NCBI RefSeq assembly: GCF_030463565.1
Contig: NC_134643.1
Span: forward strand, 15,947,606 to 16,011,605
Length of the DNA: 64,000 nucleotides
From: Pelecanus crispus
Taxonomy: Eukaryota; Chordata; Aves; Pelecaniformes; Pelecanidae
Direction: 5' to 3'
Shown here: piece by piece, positions 38,605-53,600 of the stretch
How the letters are laid out: every line of letters begins with the position of its first letter
Numbering within the stretch: position 1 is the first letter of the stretch
Position numbers and translations under genes: made by a program
The notes under the pieces: model-generated
What the model was told of the DNA's origin: nothing
What the model saw: the letters and a program-made list of their open reading frames with translations, nothing else
Databases searched by the model: none

Positions 38605-41600
38605 GTAAGAGCATGATTTCATTACACTGCTAAAATTAGAACACTGTTGGCAGTTATACTTTCTCTTGGGAGCTTTATAATACATATTTAGGGATCAGAC
38701 ATGGATGGAAAAAATCAAGTAACAATTATTTTCCTACTGAAATGGATTGAGCTCTGTGGTTACAGCAGTATAATGAAGAAGATAATGACTCCTTGCTAAG
38801 ACACTTTGCTGGATGAGGCACTTCGTGTGCAATAGCCACTGCTCAGTGTGACAGTGTTGGAGTGGGAAAGGAGGGCAGCTCTCCAAGAAACAATATCTAA
38901 TATTAATACTCCAGTATTCTCCTTTCAAATATTAATAACATTTTTCTTTGATGAAGTAAAACAAGCAACCAGACAGGACCAAACAGGAAAACACTTGTGA
39001 AGAATATTAGTAGGGTAATATCACTATCTTTGCCCAGTGTAAAAATATGGGAGATTTGCCAATATGAATATGTGCACGTTAGTAACTTAAAATAGATCTT
39101 CAGACTGCAGTCTGTGTGGCTCATGGAGCACTTGGTGTTGTTTGTAGTAAGCTAGCTGCTCAGGTAGGGTCACTTTGCTGTCAGGGAACTGAAAGAGTTC
39201 TGCCAACCCTCCAGAATATGTCAGTATTTGGTGGTTTTCCTGATGTCCCAAAAACTGTGATCAGTTTTGGACTGATCAGGACACTGCATGTGAATCTCAG
39301 CTTTCCTTGAAAAACTGTGGTTTTCTAACCTGCATGGTTGTGGAGAGAGAAAAGCTTGAAGGTGTGACTCAGGCACGCTGTAAAGACTAACAAATCACAG
39401 ATAAATAAGACTTAAATATAATTCTTGAAGCCAGTCTCATGAATGCTTTGTCTTGGACTCAGCATTTGTCAATGTTTGGGATTGGTAATTCTGATGAATA
39501 ATGTATTAAATTGCTTCAGGCATGTTTTGTTCTCCGAAGTAAGGAGGTAAGCAAGGACTTGTGAATATGGAAGGAGGGCTTTCGTAAAATCAGTTGGAAG
39601 AAGAAGCAGCCATTTAGATGCAGTCCTGAAAATTTCAGTTAAAAATAAAGAGCAAGAAGTAAGAACTTGTGATTTAGAAAGACAAATCCTGAATAAACAG
39701 CCAATGAAATCTTTAGAGATAATATAAAAATAGAAACTCTTTTCTTTCTACATTTCTAAATGTTATAAATTTTTTAACTGATTTTATGAATGGTTTCTAT
39801 TAATGAACTGGGTTCATCAGGTATTGTCCACAGGAGATTATATTCAAAGTTCAGCTCCACTTATGGAAATGTATCTCCAGAAGCCCCTCTCAGCCCAGTC
39901 TCATTTGCATGGGTGATTTTTGTTGATGATGTTTTCCAGAATCTGTAAGAACTTTGAAAAAAACTCAGTCCTTCACTGGGTCCTGCTTCCACTGCCATAA
40001 ATCGGTAGCAACTCAGCTGAACCCAGTCCTACCGGAGTGTCAGTGTGACCTGGTCAGATTAACTCTTACCGGCAGTTCCCACCTCACAGTCTCCCACATC
40101 CCAGCCTGTACCTCACCCACCTGCAAGGCATCTCCAAGGCCTTTTTTCCCATAAATGCCAGGGTAATCCCAGCCAGATCAGTGATCCATGGACCTGCTGT
40201 ATCTGGAGTGTGGGAGCATGGGAACCTCCATGCAGCTGTGGAGAGGCTCCGGGGAAGTGCCTCAGCTCTGCCTCTTACCAGTGAGGCCCTGTGCTCAGAA
40301 AAGGTCTTCCCAGAGGCAAACTCTCCCACCACAGCCTAGTATGGCTGGTTACAGGAACAACACCCCCCGTGCTCCCTTCTTCTCCTCCCCACAATGCAGT
40401 GAGTCTTTCAGGCTGCAAGAGGAAGAACTGGAGGTGTCTGATAGAGTCATGCTGCTCTAAGAGGTACTCCAGGAAACTGCAAGGACAAGTGCCTCCTGGG
40501 GCGGGATGTGGGAAGAAGGGAGACCATAGGACTCCATGCTTTGCTTTATGGACTCATCTACTGCTATTAGTTTTGCTTCTCATGTAGAAAAGGCACTGGG
40601 ATCCTAAGTCTTCTCTGATCCTATGGAGAGCAGTTTTTTGAGAGGCTGGTAATAGTAGCAATGTCTATCACACAAAGGCCATATGTCGGCTATCCCTAGA
40701 ATGCTCCAAAATTTTTCAAGGGATGTAGGGAGACAAAATTTTTTTGGTAGTTTGGGGAAGAAGTCACTAAGGCTTCTTCTAATGTCATTGGAAAGTATTG
40801 GAGCTGAACGCTCCCCCTCCAGATGAAAAAGCCTGCTGCCATTGGAAGAATGGCAGAGTGCCTCTTTGGTAGCTGATGTGGGCCATCCTTCCCCAGCCAC
40901 ATGAGAACGGGCAAAGGGAGATGGTTCTGTCCCACACCACAGAGGTGTTGCAAAGCAACAGATTTCCCCTTGGCATTATGTTCCCAAGCTCCAGGCTGAG
41001 CTTGAGCATCCAAGCGGAAACATGCTGCAGCCCTAATGGCCTCAGATTAGTTCCCATAGCAGCTTTTTCCCTTGCAGCTGCCCAGCAAAATGAAGAGTTC
41101 ATGGAGCTTTTGCTACAGTAATTGCTGGTGCGTGAACAGGCTGGCCAGGTACTTGAGTGAGCATTACCTGCCTCCATCGTGGCACACAGTATGTCAGAAG
41201 TTTGACTGCACACAGCCAGCTTTCATGGCAAGTGTTTTAGACAAGCCAGTGAAGCCCCCGCAAGCAACATTCAGCCCTGCGATAGTCTCATGTGGAGGTA
41301 CATTGCTAGTTTAGGGATGTCCTGATTTATGTTTTCTAGACAGTCTTCATGAGATAAAGCACTACAGGCCTTTGCTAAAATAACAAAACCCACAAGCTAA
41401 ACAGCAGAGCAAGCACAGATTTTGTTCTGGGGAGTCCAGAGGTCTGACTGAGAAACAAGGAGCTCATGCAAAGCTGTCGGATGCCGCAGCACTCTGCTGC
41501 TTCCAGGCAGTTTTGAAAGGTAGGGTGCTTTTGTGGGCCCGCATCTGCTCCAAGGACTGGAGATTGCTCTTCCATGCTCAAAGCAGAAGACACATGTCCT

Positions 41601-44600
41601 AGTCAGCTGGGATAGAGTTAATTTTCTTCCTAGCAGCTGATGTAGCGCTGTATTTTGGATTAGTAGGAGAATAACATTGATAACACACTGATGTTTTAGT
41701 TGTTGCTAAGTAATGCTTATGCTAGTCAAGGACTTTTCAGCTTCCCATGCTCTGCCAGGTGCACAAGAAACTGGGAGGGGGCACAGCCAGGATAGTTGAT
41801 CCAAACTGACCAAAGGGCTATTCCATATCATATGACATCATACTCAATATATAAGCTGCGGGGATTGGCCAGGGGGCAGTGATCGCTGCTCGGGAACTGC
41901 CTGGGTATCGGTCGGCAGGTGGTGAGCAATTGCATTGTGCATCACTTACTTTGTATATTATTATTACTATTATTATTATATTTTTATTATTATTACTATT
42001 TTACTTTATTTTATTTCAATTATTAAACTGTTCTTATCTCAACCCAGGAGTTTTCTCACTCTTACTCCTCTGATTCTCTACCCCCTCCCACCAGGGCAGG
42101 GGGAGTGAGTGAGCAGCTGCGTGGTGCTGCGTTGCTGGCTGGGGCTAAACCACAAGACAGCAGTACAACATCCCAAAGTTGTTGCTAACTCACACTACTG
42201 ACAAGATAGGCATGTATACAGCTGTGCTAGAAAGAATAAGAAGAGTGAAAATGGAGGAAATGGGCACTGCAGATGGCATAATTCACAAAAAAGATTGTTT
42301 CTTTAGCATCCAGCCCTGTGTGATTCAAGGTGCTTTTTGATGTGATTAGTGCACAGCAACAGCAATTAGCACAGGGGGTGAAATGAAAGAATAGAAATAC
42401 ATTTAGTTTCTTTGCTTCTATATAAAGGCACATATGAAGGCAAATGATGCAGTAACAATACTATTTTAACATCAGTCACTCTAAGTGTATAGTATAGTAC
42501 TGAATTAGAGAAAAGACTGATTCTTTTGCCATTAGCACTGGATTTACTACCATGCAACGCCACCATTCATAAGCAAAAAGAGAATCAGGCCATTTTGTGC
42601 TCATTAATGGCAGCTCTTGGCACAAGCTGTGTGCCTCTGCTAGCCTAAGATTCCCAGAAGTAATTTTACATTCATTTTCATCTTGCAGGAAGAAGAACCC
42701 AGTTGCTTAAGGGCTTACCTGCAACGAGCACTGTTGAAGAAAATGCACCAGCTGGTGTTTCAGTTTATACCTTTAATGTAACTGTGTCTCCATTGTCTTC
42801 TGAAGGTGTTGCAATACTTCCTACCATAGTAAATTCAAATCCACTTACAGAGGCTTTTGATATTGAATCAAAAGGAGATCTCGAATACAGGGTGAGTTTT
42901 ACGTTTAGCTTGAGCAATGTTCAGTCATGTAGGCTGACGTTTCCTGGATTACTGAGTGCTGACAGCACACAGTGACTCATCTTTTAATCAGAAAAGAGTT
43001 GCAAATGCAGACTGTGGTAGTATTTGGACATGCTATAATAGATAGGACAAATGAGTAGCGACAGTGATTATAATTTTTAATTGCATCTAGGCAAAAAACA
43101 CCTATCATAATACTTCTACTTATTCTGTGATAGAAAAAATATGATTTTTGGAAAACAAGAGGTGAAGAAGGACATATAGGACCTGCTTCTCTTTTGAGGA
43201 TTTGTCCATAGTTTTTCAACTTAATTTATATGAAGTCACTGTGAATTTAAAGTGAAGTAGTTAAACCACACAGAGCTTCTGTTTGGCCACTGTCACCTAG
43301 AATTAAAATAAATTTGACTCACTTCCAAAATAAAGTTAGCTGAGTCAGATCAAAGTAATATTTAATTCTGAACGAAGGCTGTGACACATGAGGAAGTTAT
43401 CTTGAGGTAAGAAGTTATCACACTTCCACACATCTGTGATCTATTATGGCAAATGCAAAGCAATTTCTATTACTTCGGGGTAATTTTCATTGCTGGATAA
43501 ATTAGCAAGTATTAGCTCACGTTGTCACTGGCAATGACTGTTCAGATGCATGATAACGTGTCATCCCATTGTAATTTGCTTGTATGTCTGAGCCTGAACA
43601 GTGACAATGAAGTGTGTCTTTAAAAGATATGGATAGACACTGAGTAGAGACTTATAAAGTTAATTTGAATACATATTTCTGGGTTTTTCTCAGGAAGTTC
43701 TGGTTTTCATAGAACTGATACAAGGGCTCTTTTCTTGATGTCTCTGCTGATGTTTCTGGGAGAAAATTTGGGGAAAGGAAGACTGTGACCCCAGGCGGTT
43801 GCAGCTCATTGATCCAACCTGCCTGGGGGAGCTGCTTGTGTTCCCATGCTTCTGCCTCCCGGCAGAGTACAAAGCTCAGTTGTGCCACCTCTGCTGGTTC
43901 TTTAGCTGCTCCCCAGCCAGATCAGTGAAATGGTCAAAAAACCTCTCAAAAAAAAGCCCTCTTTCACCTGTGAAGCATAGGATGTGGCTGCACAAACACC
44001 TGAACTGGCTCAGCTGAGGGGATGTAACAGGCAGATGAAAATGGATATGTCCCTTAAGCTGGCTTTGCTGACAGAGAATTTATAATGTGGGACTCCCTTC
44101 CTAGGCTGTATTTTGGCATTCTGAATTAAAGCTATCCCTTCTGCTGCAAAACATAGCCCTTTTCTATACCTGCTTGTTTCTGTCCCATTCCATCTCTATG
44201 CTGTGCTGCACAAGCATTTTATGTTGTTCCTTGTTGAGCGGGACTGACAAATGAATCTAGAGAAAAAATAACCCTGCAAATAGATAAAAAGTCTCTCCTT
44301 GTTTTTTTTCATGGCAGGGATGATGGAGAAATTCTTGTTCTAGCATAGTGCAGAGAGTGACACAAGGATGAAAATGAATGGCCAAGAAAGGTATAGGCTG
44401 GAGACTGTGTCTTCCAAAGTGCCAGTTTATATCCATTTCATACCACAGCCCCATTACCAGAATGGCCTGTGAGGACTTGGTATGTCTTCCTTGAACTCTA
44501 GTTGTTTTCAGGGTTTCCTAACTCACTCGAGGGACTGAAACAAAGAGGTTGGGCCAGTGAATATCAGTCATGAGAAAATTATAAAGCAAGCTACATACAA

Positions 44601-47600
44601 ATCCCACAAACTAGCAGTTGAGTGTTAATTACAACTCATAAGGCAAGGATAAATACACACGCGTGTCCTTAGTTCATTTATTTGATGAGTATTGCTACTT
44701 TTAATTATTTATGCTATGTTGTAGCAGATTGGTACAATATTTTGCAAAAGCAATGTGATCCAAAATGAGATACCTCGGTGCTACCGTTAAATCTTTGCTA
44801 AGATATAAAAAAAGGAAGTATTTCATGTATGAATTATGGGGTTTGCTGATTAGCTAAGTACCTGTTAGCACAAGCTCTTCTGTATTTATGAAGCACATTT
44901 ACTCTTGTTGCAGCAAGCCAAGACAATATCACATTTCTTGATATGTTTTGAGATTTCTGAGAAAGTCACAGCTTCTGAGATCTGAGCCCTGCCCATTCCT
45001 CTTCGCCTTACTCTTGTTTGAAGAATCTTATGGGCAGAAGATGTGTTGAATGCATGAGAACATACTGCTGCCTGAAACTACCTTGATGCTGTTAGTGATG
45101 CTCCCTCTGCATCATGGGAGTGAAGGGGGAAGCAGGGAGCAGTGAAATTCTCAGGTGGAATGAGGGGTAGACAGTTATGGGGTGTCTCTAGACCCCCTTT
45201 CACGAAGCCTGCAGCTGCTTCAAGTGTGTACAGTGCTGCCTTTATCAGCAAGCGTTGCTCCTACCTGGGGAAGAGGTGAACTGTGGCTCACAGCCTACCA
45301 GAGTGGCAAGCTGTTCTCAAAAGCAACCTACGAAGAGACCATCTAGATTCACATCTTCACTTGCAAGGTCTCTATAAAGGAGGGTGGAAGATGTGTATTT
45401 AGGCAGTTTGGCTGTAGTTACAACACCAATGAAAATATTTGGCTGTGAACTGGAGGGACAATCCCCAGAGCACATAATTTCTGCTTAGAATTGGACTTCT
45501 CATTTTGAATTCATTGCATCTGTTTACTGCATTTAGATCTCCAGCAAACACTAATTTTGGAGAGCAACCTTCCCATTTGTGTTACAAGCTTTTGTAGAAT
45601 GTTTTTTCTGAGTTAGCATCACTTTTATGGGAAACTTCTATTTGCACAATATAGGAAAGGACACCATCCAGGACCCCGTTGTTTTCTCCTGCAGTATTGT
45701 AACAAAAAGATCTACAAGGTTCCAGAGAGCAGCTGTTTTACATACCAGAAGGCATAAAGCGTTTGTGCTTTTGTTCACTCTCCTCCAACTGTCTTTGTTA
45801 ATTGGCTCTATTTTGTCTTCTGTCTTCTAATTGTGCTGACATCACTTTGGCATTTGTCCTCTGGCCACGGCATCTCATCTAAAATCAAGGATTTATTTCA
45901 TTGTTCTCCTGCATCCTCTCCAGGCTCCTCCACTCTGCAGTATTGTGAATACACTGACACAGTCCTTGTCACACTTGTGAGCCCCAATTCTTCTCCTTCT
46001 CCAGTTCTACAGCACCTCCGCTACTGGCGTTCAAGCTTCAGAGTGTTTTAGCTACACAGCAAATTTAACAGTCACCTTCTCCTTTCTTGTCCAAGAAAGG
46101 AAAGTTCTTGTTTCTTTATTAGTTTCAACAGTGAATATTGTGGCTTACAACTTTTCAGCATCCTGCTGTTGCTCTGGACTCATCCTAAATCCAAAATTAA
46201 TGTATTTAATATTTTATCATGGAATGCCAGTCTTGTGCTTATACATCTTCTGTGTTACAAGGTGATGTGCAGAGCTGGAAAAAAAAAAAACCCCAAAGCA
46301 AACGTTTGCTTTACCAATCTTACAAAACTTAAGGCCTATGTTATTTTTAATTAGTTCAACATTTTCACCAAACAGTTCTGGTCCCTCTCTCATACAGTGT
46401 GCTTGTTGCAGCTCCCCCCTTTCTTTTGTTTCCTGCAAGTCTCCCAGGCACAGCTTATACAGGGAAGGGGCTGGTACCTGCTAGACTATACAGTCTCGTG
46501 CTGCCACACTCCTTATTGCAAGTAAAAGGTCTTACCCCTCATGCTCCTGACTCCCAGAAATAGTGAAGCTGCCCTTGTGTCTTGCAGGGCTTCTTCCAAG
46601 TTTTCAGTCTCATCACACCTCAGCTGCTCCCGGAGCTTGATGTGGAAAGGTGAGGACTTGGTGCAGACAAGTTCCTGCAAGACATAGTCCTGGCCTTGTA
46701 GGCAAAGCATTACCTGTGAGGCAGGACAGCTCCTTCCAGGCTTTCTCCTCCTCAACCTGTCCCTCACACAAGAGGTCCTTGAGTTGCTCCATGAGGCCAC
46801 AACATTTTGGTCTTTCCACGCTGTTTTTCCTCACGTTTCTGCCACTGACAAGAAATGTGGCAGCAAGTAGAAGATGATCTAAAATACTCGCTGCTTACTG
46901 ATGGAAAGTGTCCCTTTACTTGTATTCACTCGTATAGGTTATAACTTATATCTCTTGCATCATGTGCTAATAATAATCTTTCCTTTTCAGGTTGTTACCA
47001 CTGGAAACCCTGTCCTAGATTATGAAACTATGCCAAGGAGCTTTGATTTACAGATTTTCGTTGAAGACACAGCTGGGAGAACTGACCTTAACATACTGAC
47101 TGTCCATGTAACAGATAAAAATGAACGTCCTGTATTTCGAGGAAATATGGCAACCCAAAGTAAGACAGTGGTGGTATTTGAAAAGAACAGTGCTTGAAAA
47201 GATGACATCAGATTAAAAAAAAACCCTATAGCTGCATACGGTGCCTGTAGCTAAAGTGGTCTAAGCATTTTTCTTTAGGAAAACAAGGGAGGAACATGAC
47301 ACTTTTTATCAGAGCTTTATTTTACACAAATACTTGGTATGCTTCACCTCTGGAAATGCCCTTTTAGTTTTCTTGAAGCTTTGACCAAAAATGATTTAAC
47401 CATTTCGAAGCACCTGAATTATAAGAAAAAAAAAGGGGGGGTTATACCAATAAATATATATGTTCTTTTTTTGATGAGATGAATACCTACTTAGAGGTAT
47501 GTAGTAGAAACTTGAAGTTTGGTGGGGATATAGCCATTGAGTAGAGGTACATGTTTCAGTAGTGCATTGAAAACTGGACTGATTTGGAGAAACAAGATAT

Positions 47601-50600
47601 ATTTAAATTAGTGTATATTGGTATGTGCAAGAACTTCTGAGGGAAAATGATAAAAACATTGCTCTGCCAATGTTTTACACCTGCGTATTGCATTTGCACC
47701 TGCACATGAGAAATTAAGTGGAAAATCGGTTTGAAGAGTGAGATCTCAGAGATTGCGATCTATGATGGTACAAATGGAAAGAGGCAAAGAGTTCTGTCTC
47801 CTGTGTGGGGTAGATGGCCTTAACCAGGTTTACTTTCAGACCATTGGCAAAGGTGCAACAGGGAGGAGTTTGCAGTAGCCTTAGGAATCAGGCTGGAGTG
47901 TCTGGACCCCAGCTGTCAGTGCAGGCTTTGTATGCCATGCAGTACTTCATATGAGTGGCAATGCCATCAATAAAAAGGACAGGAAATAATTGTCTTACTC
48001 TCTGAGCAATCTTGTCTTGTTTATTTACTAATGAGAGGAATTTGGAAAAAATTGTACCACGAGGCGACAGAGTATAGCGATGTATTTATTATGTGTTCAC
48101 ACACAGGCAGAACACTTCAGGTAGTGTGTAAAAATATGCTCTTATTATTTCATGAGGTACTGAGAGCCTGTTTGAAGTCTTGATATTCTAACAGCACTGT
48201 ATGGAAGAGCATTCAATAATTCAATATTCAATTTTTTTTTTTTTAATCTGAAAATATCAAACTGTGATCTGTTCATGGTTGGTATTTGGAGCTGGCTGCT
48301 GAACCCCCCCAAGATCTGGACTAGCAGCAGCATTACGTAGGCTGCGACTCGCAGCCCTTGGAGCGGTCAGTGGCGCAGCGTGGCTGCAGCCTCGACTTCT
48401 GCCTGCTGCGGAGGGCAGGGCTTGTCTGCCTGGATGGGTCCAGCCCAGGCCTGCTCAAATGCTCAAATCCAGCCCACTTCACTAATGCCTCCGAAGCACA
48501 CTGACATTCCTGCTTCCATAAAATACTTAGTTTGTAAAGCAAATTAGCTTCCCCTAGGGAAGTGGCTGTGTCATCTTCTCAGTATAGCTGCTGCCTTGCA
48601 TATCATGGGTGCTGCTGGAATCTAATAATAATTAAATGTGACACTTCAGGGGACTGGCACAGCATGAAACACACTCTATGTGGGAGCTTGTTACAAATAA
48701 GTGCACCAGCTTAACTCTCAGCTAGAGCTGCCATAAATTGGTGCGCACAGATGTCTGATCTATCTAACTGCGTGGCTTTAGTTAACCGTACCAGCAACAA
48801 TTAGACACTAATTGCGCATTCACTGGTTATGAAAAAGCATCTCCCTCTCATTAAGCTTTATATTCATATTGTTGTCCTCTGGGAACAACTCATTACACTG
48901 CTCCAGGATTACCACTGCTCTGATGAGAAGCAGCAATCAGCAGGGGTCACAGTGGAAATTAATAGTCCAGAAACAGCAGGTCCAGCAGACACAAAAGGGC
49001 ATAAAGCAAATAAAGTGATCTAAAGATCTGTTGTTCTGTTAATCACTATACCCAAGGAGAGCTAAGCCTGTTGCCAGTGGCCCAGTACAGGATGGCCCAG
49101 CTGTGAGAATTCCTGACATGGGAAGAAATACACCTTGCACTGAATTAGCACCCTTAATAACGCAAAAATTTAAGTCAGCGCAGACCATCCACTATTTATT
49201 TACCTTGCAGATGTAAAGGAAAAGCAGAAATTAAGAGGAAAGGCTCTGAGCTCTCCTGGCAGGGGACAGGGGCTGGACAGGGAGGGGATGGTGATGAGGA
49301 CCTAGCACAGGGCTACGTTCTCCCCATCTGCATAGTAAAAAAAGATACAGGGGTAGCCCAGATGCATAATTTTACTCCATACCCTGTGAGCAGCTCAAGA
49401 TAGGCTGTACGTAAAGATCATTCTTTTTCCCGAAGGCACAATTCACAGTGCAACTCACAGTGATTGTTGCCTGTTTACAGATATGCAATTGGTTTCTTTT
49501 TATCTTTTGAGTATTTGTGCTCTTTGTGATGATCTTGGAATTACACTTGTGAAGTGAGAAGGTGCAGCAGGCAGTAATAGGTCAGGACAGCTTCAGTGTA
49601 TCAGTATGTTTGCTGCTGCACCCTGTATTCTTACCCAATTAACCTGAGTGCACTTACATCCACGCAGCTGTAACAATCTACATCTTGGAAAGAACACCTC
49701 CGGAATGCATTTACCAAGTTGATGCAGCTGATCCTGAAAATGCTGAACTCAAAGTAAGTTGTACTAAAGATAAAAAACCCAGAGGTGATATAATCCACTG
49801 TATCTGAAATGCTAATTGCCAGCATCTTTCAACAACTTCCTTCCTTATCAGGAACACAGGAAAAGGTTGAGTCCGGAAAAAAGAAGCATTTTCAATAATA
49901 AACTAAGAAAACCCAACCTCAGTGTTTGGACACAAATTATATTTTGAGTTCTCAGCCCTCCAAAGTTAAGGGATATTGAAGGCAGAGTTTGATATAGTTA
50001 ATCAGAGAAACTGTAGAAACTGTGGTTTGTTTTTGTTTTTTTTTTAAATGGCTTACAAAACATTTCTTGTAGATGAGCGTGACTAAAAGTAAATAAAATT
50101 TTTAATCTTCCGTATCGTAATGTAAATTCTTTTAAATGAGACAGTAAGGAAACTGCTTACAAAGCAACTGAATCTCAGCTTTTTGACAATCCCAGGGCAA
50201 ACTGTGACCTTCAGTTAAGAAAATGTGTTAGCTGATCTGAAAATACTCTTGGTATCAGCAAAAATTTCTGGAAAGTGGTAAGTTTGTTTGCAGACAGGGG
50301 AAAAGTAACTGCACTTACCTAAGAATTGTGTTATAGCTTTGCTTTATTGGCTTTGGCTTTATAAAAGACAGCACATTTGGACCTAAAGATGCTGCTTCAA
50401 TGTGTAGCATTATTCAGGAGAGCAATTACCTTGAAGTCCGCCCTCAGGCTTTGCCCAGTCAAACCACCAAACCTGAGCTGGTGAGGAGGGAAGCAGAGGC
50501 CTGGGGTTTAGCTCTGCTTTGTTTCTGAAAGTAACGGCAGTGAGTTCCACACGCCTTCTAACCCCTGACGAAGCTCAGGCATAATGGAAATGTTGGGCAA

Positions 50601-53600
50601 CAGGTAAAATAACAATCTGAAGAGGGAATTCAGAAAGGTCAGCTGGCAAAAAAATTGTTAAAAGAATTGTGATCACCTAGCTGCTTTTTTTTAAAGCAAT
50701 TTCAATTAAATCTATCACTGCAGGAGGCAAGTTGTTTCACTCGGCTCTCTGTACCTCCTGTTTTTTTCCAAAAGGTAACACAAGAGCTGTGGCATCCCCT
50801 GGACAGTTCTGCTCAGTGGATTTTGCAGATCACTTACTTGTACGGTGCATGACCCTCTGATGTTGCATACTTCAGACTTTATGAGTATTATTAACACCTG
50901 CACTAGCAAAGGAAATGTCCTGGAGGGCTTATTGGTGATGTCCTGGCAGAGTGACGTGGACAATAGCAGGGGGACGTGGTGGATGTGTGGTAGCTACCCC
51001 GCAGCCATGGGGATCAGGCTGCTGCCTTTCTCCCTGCTGCGTAGGGTGTCAGGGTGCTCAGCTCCCTCCCGCACCCATGCGCTGGTGCGGTACCCATTTG
51101 TGTTGTGCAGTGCACAAAGCGGCTGCTGCTACACGCCGCTGCTGAACAGCTGCGTTAACGCTGAGCTCTTGTGAACACCTTTCAGCCTCGCACCCTCACG
51201 TACTCCATGAAAGTCCAATCTCCCCTCCTTGGCCCCTCCCATTGTCTGGACCCCTGAACTTCATTGCCTCCTGCATGGCATGTGTTATGCCCCCTGAATC
51301 CAGCCTCGCCCCTTTTTCTCTCTCTTCTCCTTTGTGCATACGCTCTGCTGCCACCACAAAGCCGATTTTTGCCTACCACACTGTGCCTCTGCTGGCTGGC
51401 CTCTGTCAAATTCTCATTGCAGAGCTGGAGTTCACAGAGGTAGAGAATAGTGTGGGCTTTAATGTAACTCAGTGTCAGTGACCACTGGCTGTCAAGCAAA
51501 GCATGTACGACCAGGTTTGAGCTGCTTCAGCTCAGATGGTCAGGGCTTGTGCTGGCATCTGTATGTCAGCATATTTCAATACGCAAAGTTTTGAGGCAAA
51601 TACTGTGCTATAACTTGGCCCATTTTACAAGGTAAGGAATGAATGGAGGGATGTTTAAAGACACAAAGACTAATTTCTTGCTCTCTTCATTTCAGTATTC
51701 ACTGCTCCCTGCACCAGTGCCATTCTTGGTCTTGGAAAGCGGAGCCATTTTTTCCACAAAAGAATTTGATTACGAGAAAGATCCACATCGGTGAGAATGT
51801 GTTTTATTCACATGGTCTTTTAGCTTAGCAGAGAAATTTTTTTCTACATAGCCACAGAATAATTCTTGTTTTGTTTTCTTATTTAATAGTTACTTTTTAA
51901 ATATAACAGTGACAGATCCAGATGGACTCCACGCGACTAAAACAGTGAATATAAATATAATTAACATAAATGATGAAAGACCTTACTTTACCACGTGAGT
52001 GAAAAACTTCCGTTGTACTCAAAATGTAGATGTTTTCCCAGCTTTACTGCTTTGGCACCAATGAGAGGGTGTAGCATAAGGGCAAGTAAATATAACAACA
52101 AAGTACTACTGAAAACAGTATTTTCATTTCTTTATTATTCCTGTTCTTTTACTGGACAGCTTTGCCCTCATTTCCCTCTTCTATTCTTATTTATATTCTT
52201 AATAGTTTTGAGTTTTCCAGGCTCTGCCTTCATGCTAAGAACAGCCAAACAAGCTTGTTGTACTTGTTAGCATTTAGAGAGGTTAAAGCTATGCAAAGAC
52301 CTTTGGACAAGTTCAGACAAGGAGATGAATTTCACCCTGTGTGAATACAATCGTATAGAATTTACCCTTCATGCAGATATGCATTTCACCATAATGATGT
52401 TTATTCATGCAGAAATGTCTAGACATAAAAAGGTCTCACTTTTGATCTGTCTTCCTCTTCTTCTCAGACACTTACACTTGTAAACAATCCCGGTAGTCTT
52501 TGAAACATTGTTGTCTCTTACTGTGTCATAAGCAGGAAATTGTGTCATAACACACAAGTCAGAAATAGCTTTTGAAGACTAATGGAGTTTTAGTTGCAAT
52601 CAGGAATATTGCTGAAAATTTGGAAAAATGGGAAGGAATATACATGTGCCACCAGCAGGCTGTTTTCTGGTGGAAAGTGCAATGGATGATTGTTTCTGAA
52701 GCAGGAGCTTGACAATTATTACAGTCGATCTGATTCTGTTGTTGATTTATCTTTGTCACTTACATGAGACACTGATTGGATTCAAGACACTCTCTTTATG
52801 TCTCCTGATCCTGAGGCTCTACAAGGTCCTTACTGAGAATATTTATGATGGCTGCCCTCCTGCCATCTGTGCAAAGCAGAAGACAATGTAGCACCTGGGC
52901 CATGCCAGGAGGTTTCCAGCCACTTGTTTGGAGCAATCTTCTGGGTGCTTTGTGGAGCCAGAGCAATGCACAGCTCCTGGGCTGGGGCCAAGGATCTGGA
53001 CCTTGCTCGGTAAAGGGGTGGAGAATCTGAAGAAGCAGAAGAATGAAATATTAGAAACAGACATGGATTTTTTTTGTTTTGTGCTATTCATTTAACACTT
53101 GAACTTCATGCCTGCAATAACCAATAAGGTTAACAGCTCATGCCACATTACTGTACTGCTACAAGCAGGAGGAATCCTCTTCCCAGTGCCAATGTTTGCA
53201 CATTGTGTCCTAGACTGATTATTTCCTCCAAATGTTGCCATTTCTGTTTATTTATCCTTATGTCTGGAATGCTAAAGGACCTCTTTTAAATATGTATCTA
53301 CTTGTTTGAATTAGTGAAAGCTGCAGTGACTTGAGCATCTGTAACACCTAAGGTCTAAGACTCAGTTCTCATACGACACAAATAAGGCCTGGCATTTGTT
53401 TGAATCTTCTCCCTTTCAGACTGACACTACAGACCAAAAAGAGCAGCTCAGTCTGTAAAGAACTTTAGATTAAATTACACTTCATCAGCTGTCCTCAGTA
53501 TGCACATGCTTGGTGTCTCCCCTGCTAAAATGTGAGCTGCATGCTGGGGCTACGTACTTTCTGACACTGTAATAATCAGTGCTGAGATGGGAGCTGGGGA

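Noticed and set aside
40084..41314. Cluster of open frames on both strands in CDHR3 intron 1
   Set aside because: Frames overlap each other in multiple phases with low-complexity composition and no recognisable product.
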